Positions 1 to 9,645 of a stretch of DNA of 64,000 nt are shown in pieces. Under the pieces are notes generated by a model. It saw nothing but the letters and a program-made list of their open reading frames with translations, had not been told where the DNA came from and searched no databases. Positions within the stretch are counted from its first letter, which is position 1. Each line of letters begins with the position of its first letter. The translations under genes were made by a program, and so were the position numbers. The stretch is from Amylibacter sp. IMCC11727 (GTDB lineage: Bacteria > Pseudomonadota > Alphaproteobacteria > Rhodobacterales > Rhodobacteraceae): the NCBI RefSeq assembly GCF_029854195.1, contig NZ_CP122960.1, positions 2,238,001 through 2,302,000 on the forward strand. Reading direction: 5' to 3'.

Positions 1-2172
1 CAATCCCCAAACGGAGCCAACATCAAAGAACAAACCACCGTGGATGCCGTATTCCTCTGGCAAACCGATTGGGAAACTCGCTTCCAATCGTGCCAGAGCA
101 TAAAAGTTACCGCCCAAGGCTTCGTCAAAGGTTGTCCCCCCAACGGTGTCCACGTTACGCGGACCGATACCAAAGGATTCAAAGCCGCGCAGCGTATTAC
201 CGCCCAATTGGAACCGGTCGATAATGCTTGTGCTCTCACCGCCAAAGGACTTCAGGTAGCCCCCTTCAAACTCAGCGGAGAGAATGACCTCTTCGTTGAA
301 CAAACTGCGGTAGGTTTTTGCGTTCGCAACAGCCTTATAATAATTGTTGTCCCCAGCAATCCCAGCCAGCGTTTGATCAAAGCTAAAGATAAAGCCCGCG
401 GTAGGATCAACCGGCGAGTTTCTTCGATCAAAGGTGTACCCAAGACCGAACCCAAACGTTGAACGTGAGCCCTGTTCTTGTTGGATCAACGCCGAGGAGT
501 TGGCACCCGCGGTAACTTCATCCTGTGCGATCACAAGCGATGTACTCAGGCGAGAAAACTCACCAATTGGGAAGGACAGCGACGGTACAAACTGCAAACG
601 TGTGGTGTCAAAGGTCAGGTTTTCGTTGTCTGTCGTGCGATAAGACACGCTCATTCCAAGCGCCAAGTCACGGTCAAACAGCTTTGGCTCAACGAAGTTG
701 AACGAAAACTCGCGGTTGTTTGATGTGGTGCTGATGGTCAAACCAATGCTTTGGCCCCGCCCAAGGAAGTTGTTTTCCGTCAGGTTCACGTTGCCGCCCA
801 GACCATCATCTGTCCCGAACCCAAGGCCAAAGCCAAGTGTCCCCGTTGGCTGCTCTTCCACGTTCACATCAATCACAACTTGATCAGGACCAGAGCCTTC
901 GCGGGTTTGGACATCAACGCGCGCGAAAAAGCCCAACGCACGAATGCGATCTGCCGCTTCTTGCACCTTACGGGCGTTAAACGGATCCCCTTCGATGCTT
1001 TCAAATTCGCGGCGAATTACGCGGTCGAGCGTGTCACTGTTGCCCTCAATATCAATGCGTTCGATGAACAACTTAGGTCCACGCACCAACTCAAAGTCAA
1101 TGTCCAACGTCCGCGTGTCATCGTTGCGCGTCACACGGGGTTGTGCCTGAACAAACGGCAGCCCTTTTTGTGCGGCAATAATGTCCATACGCTGCAACGT
1201 CGTGTTCACCTGCTCAGGATTGTAAACGGAACCGCTTCTGATTCTCAGGGCACGATTGTAATCGTCAATGTTTACATCGGGTTCAGGGCTGGAGATGCTC
1301 ATCTCACCAAAGGTGTATTGCTGGCCCTCTTGCACCTGAAAGTTCACACCGAATGAATTGCGCTCTCGGGCAAAATCAGCGGAAGACGACACGACATCGG
1401 CGTCGATATAACCGCGTTTCAGGTAAAAGTTGCGCAGCTTCTCTTTGTCAAATTCCAAACGCTCTGGGATGAATGTGTCGCGGCGTACAAACGCACGGAA
1501 CAGGCCCGCTTGTTTTGAATCAATTGTCCGACGCAAGCGGCGATCCGAATACTGACGGTTCCCCGTAAAGCTGATGCGGTTGACCTCAACCACACGTCCT
1601 TCGCGTACTTCAAACACCAGATCAACACGGTTGTCAGAGCGACGGATAATTTTTGGCTCCACGCGCGCGGCCAAACGGCCAGCAGCAGCATAAGCGTTGG
1701 TAATCGCCAGTGTATCAGCTTCGGCCTGCAACGGAGAATAGGCACGGCGCGGCACAGATCCGATCAGGCCAAGCAGGTCTTCGTCTTTCAAGCGGCGGTT
1801 GCCTTCAATCGCGATGACATTGATCGTTGGGTACTCGACAACTTCAATCACAAGACGGCCGCGCTCTGGGCGAACATCAACAGATTCGAACAAGCCAGAA
1901 TCAAACAAGTTCTGGACAGCCCCGTTAATCTGGCCTGGCGTTACCCGAACCCCTGCAGAAATACCTGCAATAGATCGGATCGTATCAGATGCAATGCGCT
2001 GGTTGCCCGACACATCAATGCGGCTGAACCTTGCGCTCGCTTGCGCGTAAGCCGCTGAACTTTCAACGAAAACAGCGCCCGAAATCGGCACTATGGCTGT
2101 GGCTAAAGCTACAGCAGCGCAAGAGTTTTTCATTCCACGGAAAAACCGCGCAGCAGCTCGCGAAGTAATCAT
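1..2172 (-). CDS. bamA: Outer membrane protein assembly factor BamA (3' end outside window)
   Basis: BamA is the outer-membrane barrel that inserts other beta-barrel proteins as the core of the BAM complex. About 724 codons are visible. The N-terminus is a hydrophobic signal sequence ending near a YAQA cleavage-like site. Roughly residues 45-420 hold a series of POTRA repeats with recurring V-x-G-N-x-R-x-x-D signatures, and the rest is alternating barrel-type sequence. The frame is still open at position 1, so a short C-terminal piece is missing. An inner ATG at 2133 gives a tidier signal peptide and is an alternative start. The gene sits downstream of rseP in the conserved alphaproteobacterial order, separated from it by 148 bases. 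Confidence 0.93.
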   Translation of the reverse strand, partial: MITSRAAARFFRGMKNSCAAVALATAIVPISGAVFVESSAAYAQASARFSRIDVSGNQRIASDTIRSIAGISAGVRVTPGQINGAVQNLFDSGLFESVDVRPERGRLVIEVVEYPTINVIAIEGNRRLKDEDLLGLIGSVPRRAYSPLQAEADTLAITNAYAAAGRLAARVEPKIIRRSDNRVDLVFEVREGRVVEVNRISFTGNRQYSDRRLRRTIDSKQAGLFRAFVRRDTFIPERLEFDKEKLRNFYLKRGYIDADVVSSSADFARERNSFGVNFQVQEGQQYTFGEMSISSPEPDVNIDDYNRALRIRSGSVYNPEQVNTTLQRMDIIAAQKGLPFVQAQPRVTRNDDTRTLDIDFELVRGPKLFIERIDIEGNSDTLDRVIRREFESIEGDPFNARKVQEAADRIRALGFFARVDVQTREGSGPDQVVIDVNVEEQPTGTLGFGLGFGTDDGLGGNVNLTENNFLGRGQSIGLTISTTSNNREFSFNFVEPKLFDRDLALGMSVSYRTTDNENLTFDTTRLQFVPSLSFPIGEFSRLSTSLVIAQDEVTAGANSSALIQQEQGSRSTFGFGLGYTFDRRNSPVDPTAGFIFSFDQTLAGIAGDNNYYKAVANAKTYRSLFNEEVILSAEFEGGYLKSFGGESTSIIDRFQLGGNTLRGFESFGIGPRNVDTVGGTTFDEALGGNFYALARLEASFPIGLPEEYGIHGGLFFDVGSVWGL

Positions 2173-2320
2173 TGTGACCTAGCCCCCCAGGCATCAACTT
2201 TTTCATTTATGTCATTGGGGCTCTTTCTAATGGAACCCGCACAGAAATCAAAGACGCATAATGCGTATTTGTTTAGTTAATCTACTAGGTCTTGTGGGCA
2301 GTCACCAATCACAATCGCAC

Positions 2321-3670
2321 CTACCCCAGCAAACGCACCCCATCATAGAACGTGGCATAGAGCACAAGCGTGATCAAAAGCGAAAAGCCCGCCAACATGA
2401 TATAGTTCAACACCTTCTCGTTTGGTGGGCGCTTAAACACCGCTTGATAGGCATAAATCACCAAATGGCCCCCATCCAAAACGGGGATGGGCAACAGGTT
2501 CATCAGGCCAATCGCCGTCGAAATAACGGCCACAAATTGAATCAAATCCAACAGGCCCTGCGATGCTGTATCCCCTGACGCCACTGCGATACCCAGCGGG
2601 CCGTTCAAGTTCTTTGGCGAAATTGCCCCTGTCACCAGCTTGGAAATGGTTTGCCCGAAAACGGTGACCATGCCCCATACGCCCTGCGCCCCGATTTGCA
2701 GCGCCTCAATCGGCCCAACGGATCGCATGTCTGCTTCGAACGGGCCAAAGGATTGCACGCCGATTTGAACTTTCTCTTTCAATTGCCCTTCACTATCCAC
2801 ATAGGCGGATTTGCGGGGCCGAATGATCAGCTCAACCGTTTCGCTGCCACGTTGCACCACCAGTGGAACACGGTCTTCAGGCGCGGCAATTATCAACTCA
2901 CGAAGCTCAGAAAAGGTGCGCACTGGGTTGTCGCCAACCTGCAAAATAATATCGCCCTTTTTCACCCCAGCGCGTGCTGCCGGTTGTGCGGGCATTACAC
3001 GCCCCACCGCTGGTAAATAGGGATATGGCGCAATCACCTCGATTGTTTGGCCATCCCGCTCCACCACATAGGTGCTTTGCGCGCTAAAGGTTTCAGGGTC
3101 GAGCAACTTGCGAAAATCTTCGTTGGTGGTGATGGCAACCCCATCCACAGAAATCAAACGATCCCCCTGAACCAGCTCATTTTTCACGCCGTTCAACTGG
3201 TTCACTGTGCCAACAACAGGTTCGCCTGTGGGAACACCAGAATACAGAACCACACCCGCAAAAATAATGAACGAGGCAACAAAATTGATACCAGGTCCCG
3301 CAAACACCGTTAGCGCCCGTTTCCACAACGCTGCCTTTTCCAAGGTTTTCGCGCGCAATTCTTCGGGCATGGCTTCGATGGCTGCATGATCTACGCCGCC
3401 ACTCGCCGCATTCGCGTCGCCCAAAAATTTTACATACCCCCCAAGCGGAAGGGCAGAAATCTGCCAACGGGTGCCCCGCTTATCGACCCATGATTTCAGC
3501 ACAGGGCCAAACCCCATCGAAAACGCCTCCGCGTGGATGCCACACCAGCGACCCACGATGTAATGGCCATATTCGTGGATAAAGATCACGATGCTCAGCA
3601 CGATAACAAACGGCACGATAAACGTCAGCGGCTCGCCAATCAGCGGAATATATGCCAGAAAATCAAACAT
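2321..3670 (-). CDS. rseP: Site-2 zinc metalloprotease RseP
   Basis: This is an intramembrane protease of the RseP/YaeL family that cleaves anti-sigma factors and leftover signal peptides in the inner membrane. The zinc site HEYGH is at residues 32-36 in the first membrane segment. Two PDZ-like domains lie at about 150-215 and 220-290. The third metal ligand is D399 in the LLPIPVLDGGH motif near the C-terminal membrane segments. At 449 residues the length is normal. The start codon directly follows the dxr stop codon, so the two genes are almost certainly co-transcribed and translationally coupled. Confidence 0.95.
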   Translation of the reverse strand: MFDFLAYIPLIGEPLTFIVPFVIVLSIVIFIHEYGHYIVGRWCGIHAEAFSMGFGPVLKSWVDKRGTRWQISALPLGGYVKFLGDANAASGGVDHAAIEAMPEELRAKTLEKAALWKRALTVFAGPGINFVASFIIFAGVVLYSGVPTGEPVVGTVNQLNGVKNELVQGDRLISVDGVAITTNEDFRKLLDPETFSAQSTYVVERDGQTIEVIAPYPYLPAVGRVMPAQPAARAGVKKGDIILQVGDNPVRTFSELRELIIAAPEDRVPLVVQRGSETVELIIRPRKSAYVDSEGQLKEKVQIGVQSFGPFEADMRSVGPIEALQIGAQGVWGMVTVFGQTISKLVTGAISPKNLNGPLGIAVASGDTASQGLLDLIQFVAVISTAIGLMNLLPIPVLDGGHLVIYAYQAVFKRPPNEKVLNYIMLAGFSLLITLVLYATFYDGVRLLG

Positions 3671-4831
3671 CTAGTGGAACCCTTCTTTCGCGGCTTGCGC
3701 CGATAACTTGCGTGCCGTTGCATCCATTGCAATCACGCTTTCCAACGTTACTTCGTCACTTTTGGCAGGATCAATTTGGTCCAGAACCGAGCGAACAACC
3801 CGCGCCATGTCCAAAAACCCGATATCCCGCGCCAAAAACATATCCAATGCGGCCTCTTTCGCCCCGTTAAACGCGGCCCCAGCCAAACCGCCCATATCCA
3901 TCGTCTGCTGTGCCAGCGTTAAAGATGGAAATTGATCTGTGTTTGGATGCTGAAAGGTCAATGCGCCCAGCGTGCCGAAATCCAGCCGCTCGATGGGTAA
4001 ATCAACCCTTTCTGGCCAATTTAAGGCAAATCCAATGGGCGCACGCATATCAGGCGGGCCAAGATGGGCCATAATCGCGCCATCGGCAAATTCGACCATG
4101 GAATGGATGATGGATTGCGGGTGAACGATCACTTCGATCTGTGCGGGCGTCACGTCAAACAGCACATGCGTTTCCAGCACTTCCATTGCCTTGTTGAACA
4201 TCGACGCGCTATCAATCGAAATGCGCTGCCCCATATCCCAATTTGGATGGGCCACAGCTTGTTCTGGCGTGGCCGTTTCCATGGCTTTCATGGATGCGTT
4301 TAGAAACGGACCACCCGATGCGGTTAGGATGATCCGATCTACGGCCTTATCGGCGCCACCAATACATTGAAAAATTGCAGAGTGCTCACTGTCTACGGGC
4401 AACAAAGTGGCCCCTGATGCCGCGCAAGTCTGCTGCAACAACGCCCCGCCACACACCAAACTTTCTTTGTTGGCTAAGGCGAGGGTTTTAGAGTGCTGCG
4501 CAATGGCCAGACTGATCTCGAGCCCGGCAAACCCCACCACCGACGACATCGCCCAATCCACAGGGATTGCAGCAGCATCCAAAAGCGCTTCGCGTCCCGC
4601 AAGCGGCGTTACATTCGATCCCGCCAAAGCATCGGTTAAATCAGCCAACAGCGCATCATCGGCAACAACCGCAATCTGCGCCTTTAGGGCAATCGCCTGT
4701 TGAGCCAGCAGCTTTACATTGCGCCCACCGCTTAACGCGACAACTTGGAATTCATCCATCCGCCGTGCGATCAAATCAATTGTGTTTTGACCCACCGATC
4801 CCGTGGATCCAAACACCGACACGCGCCGCAT
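3671..4831 (-). CDS. dxr: 1-deoxy-D-xylulose 5-phosphate reductoisomerase
   Basis: Dxr catalyses the NADPH-dependent conversion of DXP to 2-C-methyl-D-erythritol 4-phosphate, the first committed step of the non-mevalonate isoprenoid pathway, in the cytoplasm. The N-terminal GSTGSVG nucleotide-binding loop starts at residue 8. The metal-binding region with ANKESLV and VDSEHSAIFQ and the active-site loop HPNWDMG are all present. The 386-residue length fits the family. The gene overlaps the cdsA stop by one base and abuts rseP. It supplies precursors for UppS encoded two genes upstream. Confidence 0.96.
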   Translation of the reverse strand: MRRVSVFGSTGSVGQNTIDLIARRMDEFQVVALSGGRNVKLLAQQAIALKAQIAVVADDALLADLTDALAGSNVTPLAGREALLDAAAIPVDWAMSSVVGFAGLEISLAIAQHSKTLALANKESLVCGGALLQQTCAASGATLLPVDSEHSAIFQCIGGADKAVDRIILTASGGPFLNASMKAMETATPEQAVAHPNWDMGQRISIDSASMFNKAMEVLETHVLFDVTPAQIEVIVHPQSIIHSMVEFADGAIMAHLGPPDMRAPIGFALNWPERVDLPIERLDFGTLGALTFQHPNTDQFPSLTLAQQTMDMGGLAGAAFNGAKEAALDMFLARDIGFLDMARVVRSVLDQIDPAKSDEVTLESVIAMDATARKLSAQAAKEGFH

Positions 4832-5619
4832 TACACCAGACCCAACAAACCAGTTCCACCCAGCGCCATCACAATGGACAGCGCAACCGCAGCCCCCATG
4901 GTGCCATCAAATCGATCCAACAATCCGCCATGCCCTGGGATTAGGTTGCTGCTGTCTTTGACGTCCGCGCGTCGCTTCATCAGGCTTTCCAACAGATCGC
5001 CAATTTGCGCAGCAATGGCCATAAGCACAGACACAAGGATCAACCCCATGCCGCCTTGCCCCATTTGCACCGCGACAAACCCGACAACCGCTGCCAGCGC
5101 CCAGCCCCCAAGGGTGCCAGACCACGTTTTCTTAGGGCTAATTTTTGGCAAAACCTTTGGCCCACCAATCACTTTACCCGCGAAATAACCGCCAACATCG
5201 CTGGCCACCACGACAAGAACCAGCCAAACTGTCCAGCCAAACCCGAACTCGCTGCGCAGCAAAAACAAGGTCGTGCAGGTGATTACAATCGCAACCGCCG
5301 TTATCACCACTGGGGCCTTTGTGTGATGCCCAATCAACGCCGCACCTGCCGCGATGATCACCAAAACACCTGCCCAAAACATGCTTAAAAACAGGGCTGA
5401 CAGGACAACAGCGGCAATCACAAGCCCGAACACGTAATGCACCAAAAGCGGTGTCGCGTGCATTCGGCTGACTTCCCAAGCCATCAACCCAGCGGCCACA
5501 ATCAGCAGCACACCAAAGGCATCGCCGCCCACCCACATACAGCCAAGACCAATAACGATCAGCGCAACTGCGGACACGATACGCGGCATGAGGTCGGAAA
5601 AATCTGGCGCGCCGCTCAT
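4831..5619 (-). CDS. cdsA: Phosphatidate cytidylyltransferase
   Basis: CdsA is an integral membrane enzyme that makes CDP-diacylglycerol from phosphatidate and CTP, the branch point for all phospholipids. The protein has about seven to eight hydrophobic segments over 262 residues. The family signature is clear near the C-terminus: S-L-M-K-R, then K-D and H-G-G-L-L-D-R-F-D. The gene overlaps uppS upstream by four bases and dxr downstream by one base, so it is inside a tightly coupled operon. Confidence 0.95.
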   Translation of the reverse strand: MSGAPDFSDLMPRIVSAVALIVIGLGCMWVGGDAFGVLLIVAAGLMAWEVSRMHATPLLVHYVFGLVIAAVVLSALFLSMFWAGVLVIIAAGAALIGHHTKAPVVITAVAIVITCTTLFLLRSEFGFGWTVWLVLVVVASDVGGYFAGKVIGGPKVLPKISPKKTWSGTLGGWALAAVVGFVAVQMGQGGMGLILVSVLMAIAAQIGDLLESLMKRRADVKDSSNLIPGHGGLLDRFDGTMGAAVALSIVMALGGTGLLGLV

Positions 5620-6341
5620 TTTAAGGCAACCGCACCGAACCGACGCTCGCGCGCCCGAAACTGCGTCAGGATTTTAACCATCTCTGGCACGGTAAAATCG
5701 GGCCAAGCGGTGTCTGTGAACACATATTCCGCGTAACAGGCCTGCCATGGTAAAAAGTTTGATGTGCGGCATTCGCCCGATGTGCGGATCACCAAATCAG
5801 GATCAGGCAAATCTGCGGTATCGAGGAAATTGCCAATCATCTGTTCGGTCACATCTTCGGGTTTAATCATTCCCATATTCGCCGCTTTGGCGATACGGCC
5901 CACAGCGCGCACAATTTCATCGCGCCCGCCATAGTTCAGCGCAATGGTCAGTTTCAGCCCCGTGTTGTTCACGGTCAACGCTTCCAGCTCGGACATCAGC
6001 GAATTCAGCTTGTCATCCAGCGGGCCACGATCCCCGATAAACCGCACCCGAACGTTGTCTTCGTCAAGCGTGGCCGCTTCGCCCCGAATGTAACGCTTGA
6101 ACAGGTTCATCAGCCCCGTGACTTCGCGCTCAGAGCGTTTCCAGTTTTCGGTGGAAAACGCAAACACCGTCAGGCAATCCACCCCAAAATCAGGGGCGGC
6201 ACGGATTACATCACGCACCCGATCAACGCCTTTGACATGCCCTTTAAGGCGTTCCAATCCCCGCGCTGTTGCCCAGCGCCCGTTGCCATCCATAATAATC
6301 GCAACGTGGTCCGCATGTGTTTGTTTTGTGTTTTGCGCCAT
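5616..6341 (-). CDS. uppS: Undecaprenyl diphosphate synthase (di-trans,poly-cis)
   Basis: UppS condenses isopentenyl diphosphate onto farnesyl diphosphate to build the C55 lipid carrier used in cell-wall synthesis. The catalytic motif MDGNGRW with Asp18 is at the N-terminus. The family regions with FSTENWKRS, the NYGGR-type motif and the C-terminal DLVIRTSGE substrate-binding motif are all recognisable. The length of 241 residues is typical. It follows frr after a gap of about 38 bases and overlaps cdsA by four bases. Confidence 0.96.
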   Translation of the reverse strand: MAQNTKQTHADHVAIIMDGNGRWATARGLERLKGHVKGVDRVRDVIRAAPDFGVDCLTVFAFSTENWKRSEREVTGLMNLFKRYIRGEAATLDEDNVRVRFIGDRGPLDDKLNSLMSELEALTVNNTGLKLTIALNYGGRDEIVRAVGRIAKAANMGMIKPEDVTEQMIGNFLDTADLPDPDLVIRTSGECRTSNFLPWQACYAEYVFTDTAWPDFTVPEMVKILTQFRARERRFGAVALK

Positions 6342-6379
6342 CTGCCCGTTTTCTAATCTGCTGTGTCAGTTTGCCTGAC

Positions 6380-6943
6380 TTATACTTGCATGATTTCTTC
6401 TTGTTTCGCCTCTAACGCGCTGTCGATGTTCGCAATGGCGGCATCTGTCATAGATTGGATTTCATCAGACCAGATTTTCTGATCATCTTCGCCCATTCCC
6501 GCGTTTTTGCCCTTTTTCACTTGGTCCATACCATCTTTGCGCACGTTGCGTACAGCCACACGCGCGTTTTCCGCGTAGCCCCCTGCCACTTTGGCGAGTT
6601 CCTGCCGACGTTCTTCGTTCAGCTCTGGAATGGGTAGACGAATGGTCATGCCATCCCCAACAGGGTTAATACCAAGACCCGAATTGCGGATCGCTTTCTC
6701 AACGGCACCAATCAACCCTTTGTCCCATACTGTTACGGTAATCATCCGAGGCTCTGGCACATTTACCGTACCACACTGGTTCAGCGGCATTTGACTGTCA
6801 TAAGCTTCGACCATAACCGTATCCAAAATGGACGCCGACGCACGGCCCGTGCGCAATGACGAGAAATCAGTTTTCAAAGACCCAAGTGCCCCATCCATGC
6901 GGCGCTGCAAATCATCCAGATCAATTTCGACTTCGTCAGACAT
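6380..6943 (-). CDS. frr: Ribosome recycling factor
   Basis: RRF splits the post-termination ribosome together with EF-G in the cytoplasm. The 187-residue protein carries the helical-bundle signatures SLRTGRAS near the N-terminus and the RRQEL-x-K-x-x-x-x-x-x-E-x-A-R-x-A-x-R-x-x-R-x-D block in the second half. Two adjacent ATG codons are possible. The downstream one at 6943 is six bases from a strong AAGGAG ribosome-binding site, while the one at 6946 is only three bases away, so I chose 6943. It lies between pyrH and uppS in the usual order. Confidence 0.95.
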   Translation of the reverse strand: MSDEVEIDLDDLQRRMDGALGSLKTDFSSLRTGRASASILDTVMVEAYDSQMPLNQCGTVNVPEPRMITVTVWDKGLIGAVEKAIRNSGLGINPVGDGMTIRLPIPELNEERRQELAKVAGGYAENARVAVRNVRKDGMDQVKKGKNAGMGEDDQKIWSDEIQSMTDAAIANIDSALEAKQEEIMQV

Positions 6944-6995
6944 CATATACTCCTTCGGGGCCGTGGTTTCGCCCTCTGTTTTTGTTAGATAGGTT

Positions 6996-7730
6996 TTACC
7001 CTACCTTAGTGTAAGTCCCCTCACCGCGCAAAATCCCAGCAAAGCCACCAGGCTCATCCAGCGAAAACACGACAATCGGTTTATTGTTGTCACGGGCCAG
7101 CGCAATCGCACTTGCATCCATAACTTTCAAATTCTTCTGCAACACTTCATCATATGAAACAGTGTCATAGCGCACAGCATCTGCATGTTGTTTTGGATCT
7201 TTGTCGTAAATCCCATCCACCTGCGTGCCCTTAAAGATCGCCTCGCAAGACATCTCATTGGCGCGTAAGGTGGCCGCAGTATCCGTGGTAAAGTATGGAT
7301 TGCCTGTGCCAGCCGCAAAAATACACACCCGTTTCTTTTCCAAATGGCGCACCGCGCGACGACGGATGTAAGGCTCGCACACCTGATCCATCGGAATGGC
7401 CGAAATCACCCGCGTATGAATACCAAGGCTTTCCAGCGAACCTTGCATCGCCAGCGCGTTCATTACCGTGGCAAGCATCCCCATGTAATCCGCAGTGGTA
7501 CGCTCCATCCCTTGCGCACTGCCTTGCAACCCGCGAAAAATGTTGCCGCCGCCGATAACCAGACAAATCTCAACGCCAAGATCGTGAACGGATTTAATCT
7601 CTTTGGCGATGCGCTCAACGGTGGGGGGATGCAATCCAAACCCCTGATCGCCCATCAGCGCCTCGCCGGAAATCTTCAACATGACCCTGTTAAAGGTCGG
7701 ATTCAAACCGTCTTGGCCGTCTGTAGACAT
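6996..7730 (-). CDS. pyrH: UMP kinase
   Basis: PyrH phosphorylates UMP to UDP, with the amino-acid-kinase fold, in the cytoplasm. The 244-residue product has the expected KISGEAL start, the glycine-rich IGGGNIFRG loop, the DTAATLRANE-type region and the DGIYDKDPK motif. The open frame extends upstream to 8060, but that extension covers the divergent miaA gene and has no family resemblance, so I start at the internal ATG before STDGQDG. The gene is the first of the pyrH-frr-uppS-cdsA-dxr-rseP-bamA run and is divergent from miaA across 84 bases. Confidence 0.95.
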   Translation of the reverse strand: MSTDGQDGLNPTFNRVMLKISGEALMGDQGFGLHPPTVERIAKEIKSVHDLGVEICLVIGGGNIFRGLQGSAQGMERTTADYMGMLATVMNALAMQGSLESLGIHTRVISAIPMDQVCEPYIRRRAVRHLEKKRVCIFAAGTGNPYFTTDTAATLRANEMSCEAIFKGTQVDGIYDKDPKQHADAVRYDTVSYDEVLQKNLKVMDASAIALARDNNKPIVVFSLDEPGGFAGILRGEGTYTKVG

Positions 7731-7814
7731 GCGCGATTCCTTAAATTTATTGCTTCGCGGCAAATTGTCGGAAAACCCGTTCCGTTTCAATGGCAAACTG
7801 CGGGCTCTTGCCCT

Positions 7815-8750
7815 ATGAACACACAAATGAACGATAGACCTGCACCAATTTTGATCGCTGGCCCAACGGCTTCGGGCAAATCCGCGCTGGCCTTGCGGTT
7901 GGCCGCCATGTTTGACGGCTGCATCATCAATGCCGATGCGCTTCAAGTCTATGACTGTTGGTCTGTTCTGTCCGCTTGCCCAGATGCGCAAGAGCAGGCT
8001 CAAGCCCCCCATCACCTTTATGCGCATATTGGCAAGCACACCCCCTATTCCGTTGGGCACTGGCTGCGCGATGTCGAAGAAACGCTAACCCAAACGACCA
8101 AGCGCCCGATTATCATCGGTGGCACGGGGCTTTATTTCGCGGCCCTGACAAAAGGTTTGGTGGAAATACCCGAAATTCCAGCCCAACTGCGCGCCGACGG
8201 AAATGCCCTTCGCTTGTCAAAGGGGAAAGACGGCTTCATTGCAGATTTGCAATCCAGCGATCCTGCGACATTGGCGCAAATCGACCAAAACAATCCCGCC
8301 CGCTTGCAACGGGCTTGGGAAGTGGTCCATGCCACTGGCAAGGGGCTGTCTGCGTGGCAGGCTGAAACTCCGCCGCCCCTGATTGCCCCAGACACGGCAG
8401 CAAAAATCACGCTCACTTCAGATCGTGACTGGCTCGCCGAACGGATCGACCGCCGCTTTGATCTCATGATGGAGGCAGGCGCTTTGGACGAGGTACGCGC
8501 CTATATTTCAGACGGGTGGGACCCGACCCTTCCCTCAGCACAGGCCATCGGCGCCCGCGAGTTGGTGTCACATCTCAACGGTGACCTTGATCTTGATACG
8601 GCAATCGAACAGGCAAAAACCCAAACCCGTCAGTATGCCAAACGCCAACGCACATGGTTTCGGTCTAAAATGGCAAATTGGCATCACATTGACCCCGCCC
8701 AAGCGCTACCCGAACGTGAACTCCATAAAATTGTCGCAACCCCTTCTTGA
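7815..8750 (+). CDS. miaA: tRNA dimethylallyltransferase
   Basis: MiaA transfers a dimethylallyl group to adenosine 37 of tRNAs that read UNN codons. The P-loop GPTASGKS is at residues 16-23, the conserved DALQVY motif follows, and the GGTGLYF block is around residue 100. The C-terminal QTRQYAKRQRTWFR motif is typical. The 311-residue length fits. The frame is open further upstream to 7344, but that part lies opposite pyrH. A second ATG at 7827 could also start the protein. The 3' end overlaps the non-coding lead of the AraC-type gene. Confidence 0.95.
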   Translation: MNTQMNDRPAPILIAGPTASGKSALALRLAAMFDGCIINADALQVYDCWSVLSACPDAQEQAQAPHHLYAHIGKHTPYSVGHWLRDVEETLTQTTKRPIIIGGTGLYFAALTKGLVEIPEIPAQLRADGNALRLSKGKDGFIADLQSSDPATLAQIDQNNPARLQRAWEVVHATGKGLSAWQAETPPPLIAPDTAAKITLTSDRDWLAERIDRRFDLMMEAGALDEVRAYISDGWDPTLPSAQAIGARELVSHLNGDLDLDTAIEQAKTQTRQYAKRQRTWFRSKMANWHHIDPAQALPERELHKIVATPS

Positions 8751-8826
8751 AAACGTCACGAAATTGATCTCTAGTGACTTCTCACAGAATTCACTGCTTG
8801 CCGCTTACTCTGCCAAGGACGCCTCG

Positions 8827-9645
8827 ATGGACGACACCAACCCGCCGCTGATCCCAGATTCCGAGCAACGCGTTTACGTGGGTTCACTTGCGGGAACGCT
8901 ACGCTCCAGCCATCCCGAGCTGCGGCTCGACAGCTGTAACGGCTTAAACAAATTCTTCTGGATATCCAAAGGCAACGGGCGCTGCATGATCAACGGCATC
9001 ACGCGATCCTTTGGTCCAAACACGGTTATCTTCATCCCCCACGATGTACCACACCAATTGGAATTGTCGTCAAACGTGTTTGGCGTTGTGGTCACAATGG
9101 ACCCCGAAATTGCCGTTGCCCTGCCGTCGCAAAATGTTTTCCTGCCGATCCTAAATCTCATGGATCAAAAACAGGTGGCCAATCGATTTGACCGCGTGTT
9201 TGCTGAATTCAATTCAACAGGCATCGGGCGCAATCTGTCCGTGGAATACCTTGTGGGGCTGTTGGCGGTAAATGTGGCCCGCATGGCGCAAAAGCATTTC
9301 AAAGAAACCAAATCCAACGCGGCCGAACGCCTGATGGAGAGTTTCGTCAATATTTTGGAAAAAGAATACCGCACGGGCCGCACACTGGCGGAATACGCAC
9401 AAGAGTTAGGCGTGACCCCTACTCATCTGACGCGTGTATGCCAGCAAGTGAACGGCAAATCAGCCTCGCGCCTGATCCAAGAACGTGTTCTGGCAGAGGC
9501 CCGCATGATGCTGTCCAACACCGATCACAAGATCCTCGAAATCAGCAATCATCTTGGCTTTTCATCCGCAGCGTATTTCACGCGGTTGTTTTCTGCCAAA
9601 CAGGGCCAAACCCCAAAAGAGTTCCGCCAATCCGCACAGAAATAA
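8827..9645 (+). CDS. AraC-family transcriptional regulator
   Basis: This is a 272-residue DNA-binding regulator. Residues about 20-100 look like a cupin-type sensing domain with the GNGRCMINGI and FIPHDVPHQLEL stretches. Residues about 186-266 form the paired helix-turn-helix domain of the AraC/XylS family, with LAEYAQELGVTPTHLTRVCQ as first helix pair and the NHLGFSSAAYFTRLF signature in the second. The start is chosen because it marks the beginning of domain-like sequence. The frame is open into the end of miaA. It lies directly upstream of the peptide ABC importer and may control it, but the ligand cannot be told from the sequence. Confidence 0.88.
   Translation: MDDTNPPLIPDSEQRVYVGSLAGTLRSSHPELRLDSCNGLNKFFWISKGNGRCMINGITRSFGPNTVIFIPHDVPHQLELSSNVFGVVVTMDPEIAVALPSQNVFLPILNLMDQKQVANRFDRVFAEFNSTGIGRNLSVEYLVGLLAVNVARMAQKHFKETKSNAAERLMESFVNILEKEYRTGRTLAEYAQELGVTPTHLTRVCQQVNGKSASRLIQERVLAEARMMLSNTDHKILEISNHLGFSSAAYFTRLFSAKQGQTPKEFRQSAQK

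Noticed and set aside
751..1356. 201-residue plus-strand open frame within bamA
   Set aside because: It lies antisense to a long, clearly conserved BamA frame and shows no family pattern or ribosome-binding site.
7344..7814. Upstream extension of miaA
   Set aside because: It is antisense to pyrH and precedes the P-loop by far too many residues for the family.
7731..8060. N-terminal extension of pyrH
   Set aside because: It overlaps miaA on the other strand and lacks similarity; the ATG at 7730 begins the conserved UMP kinase sequence.
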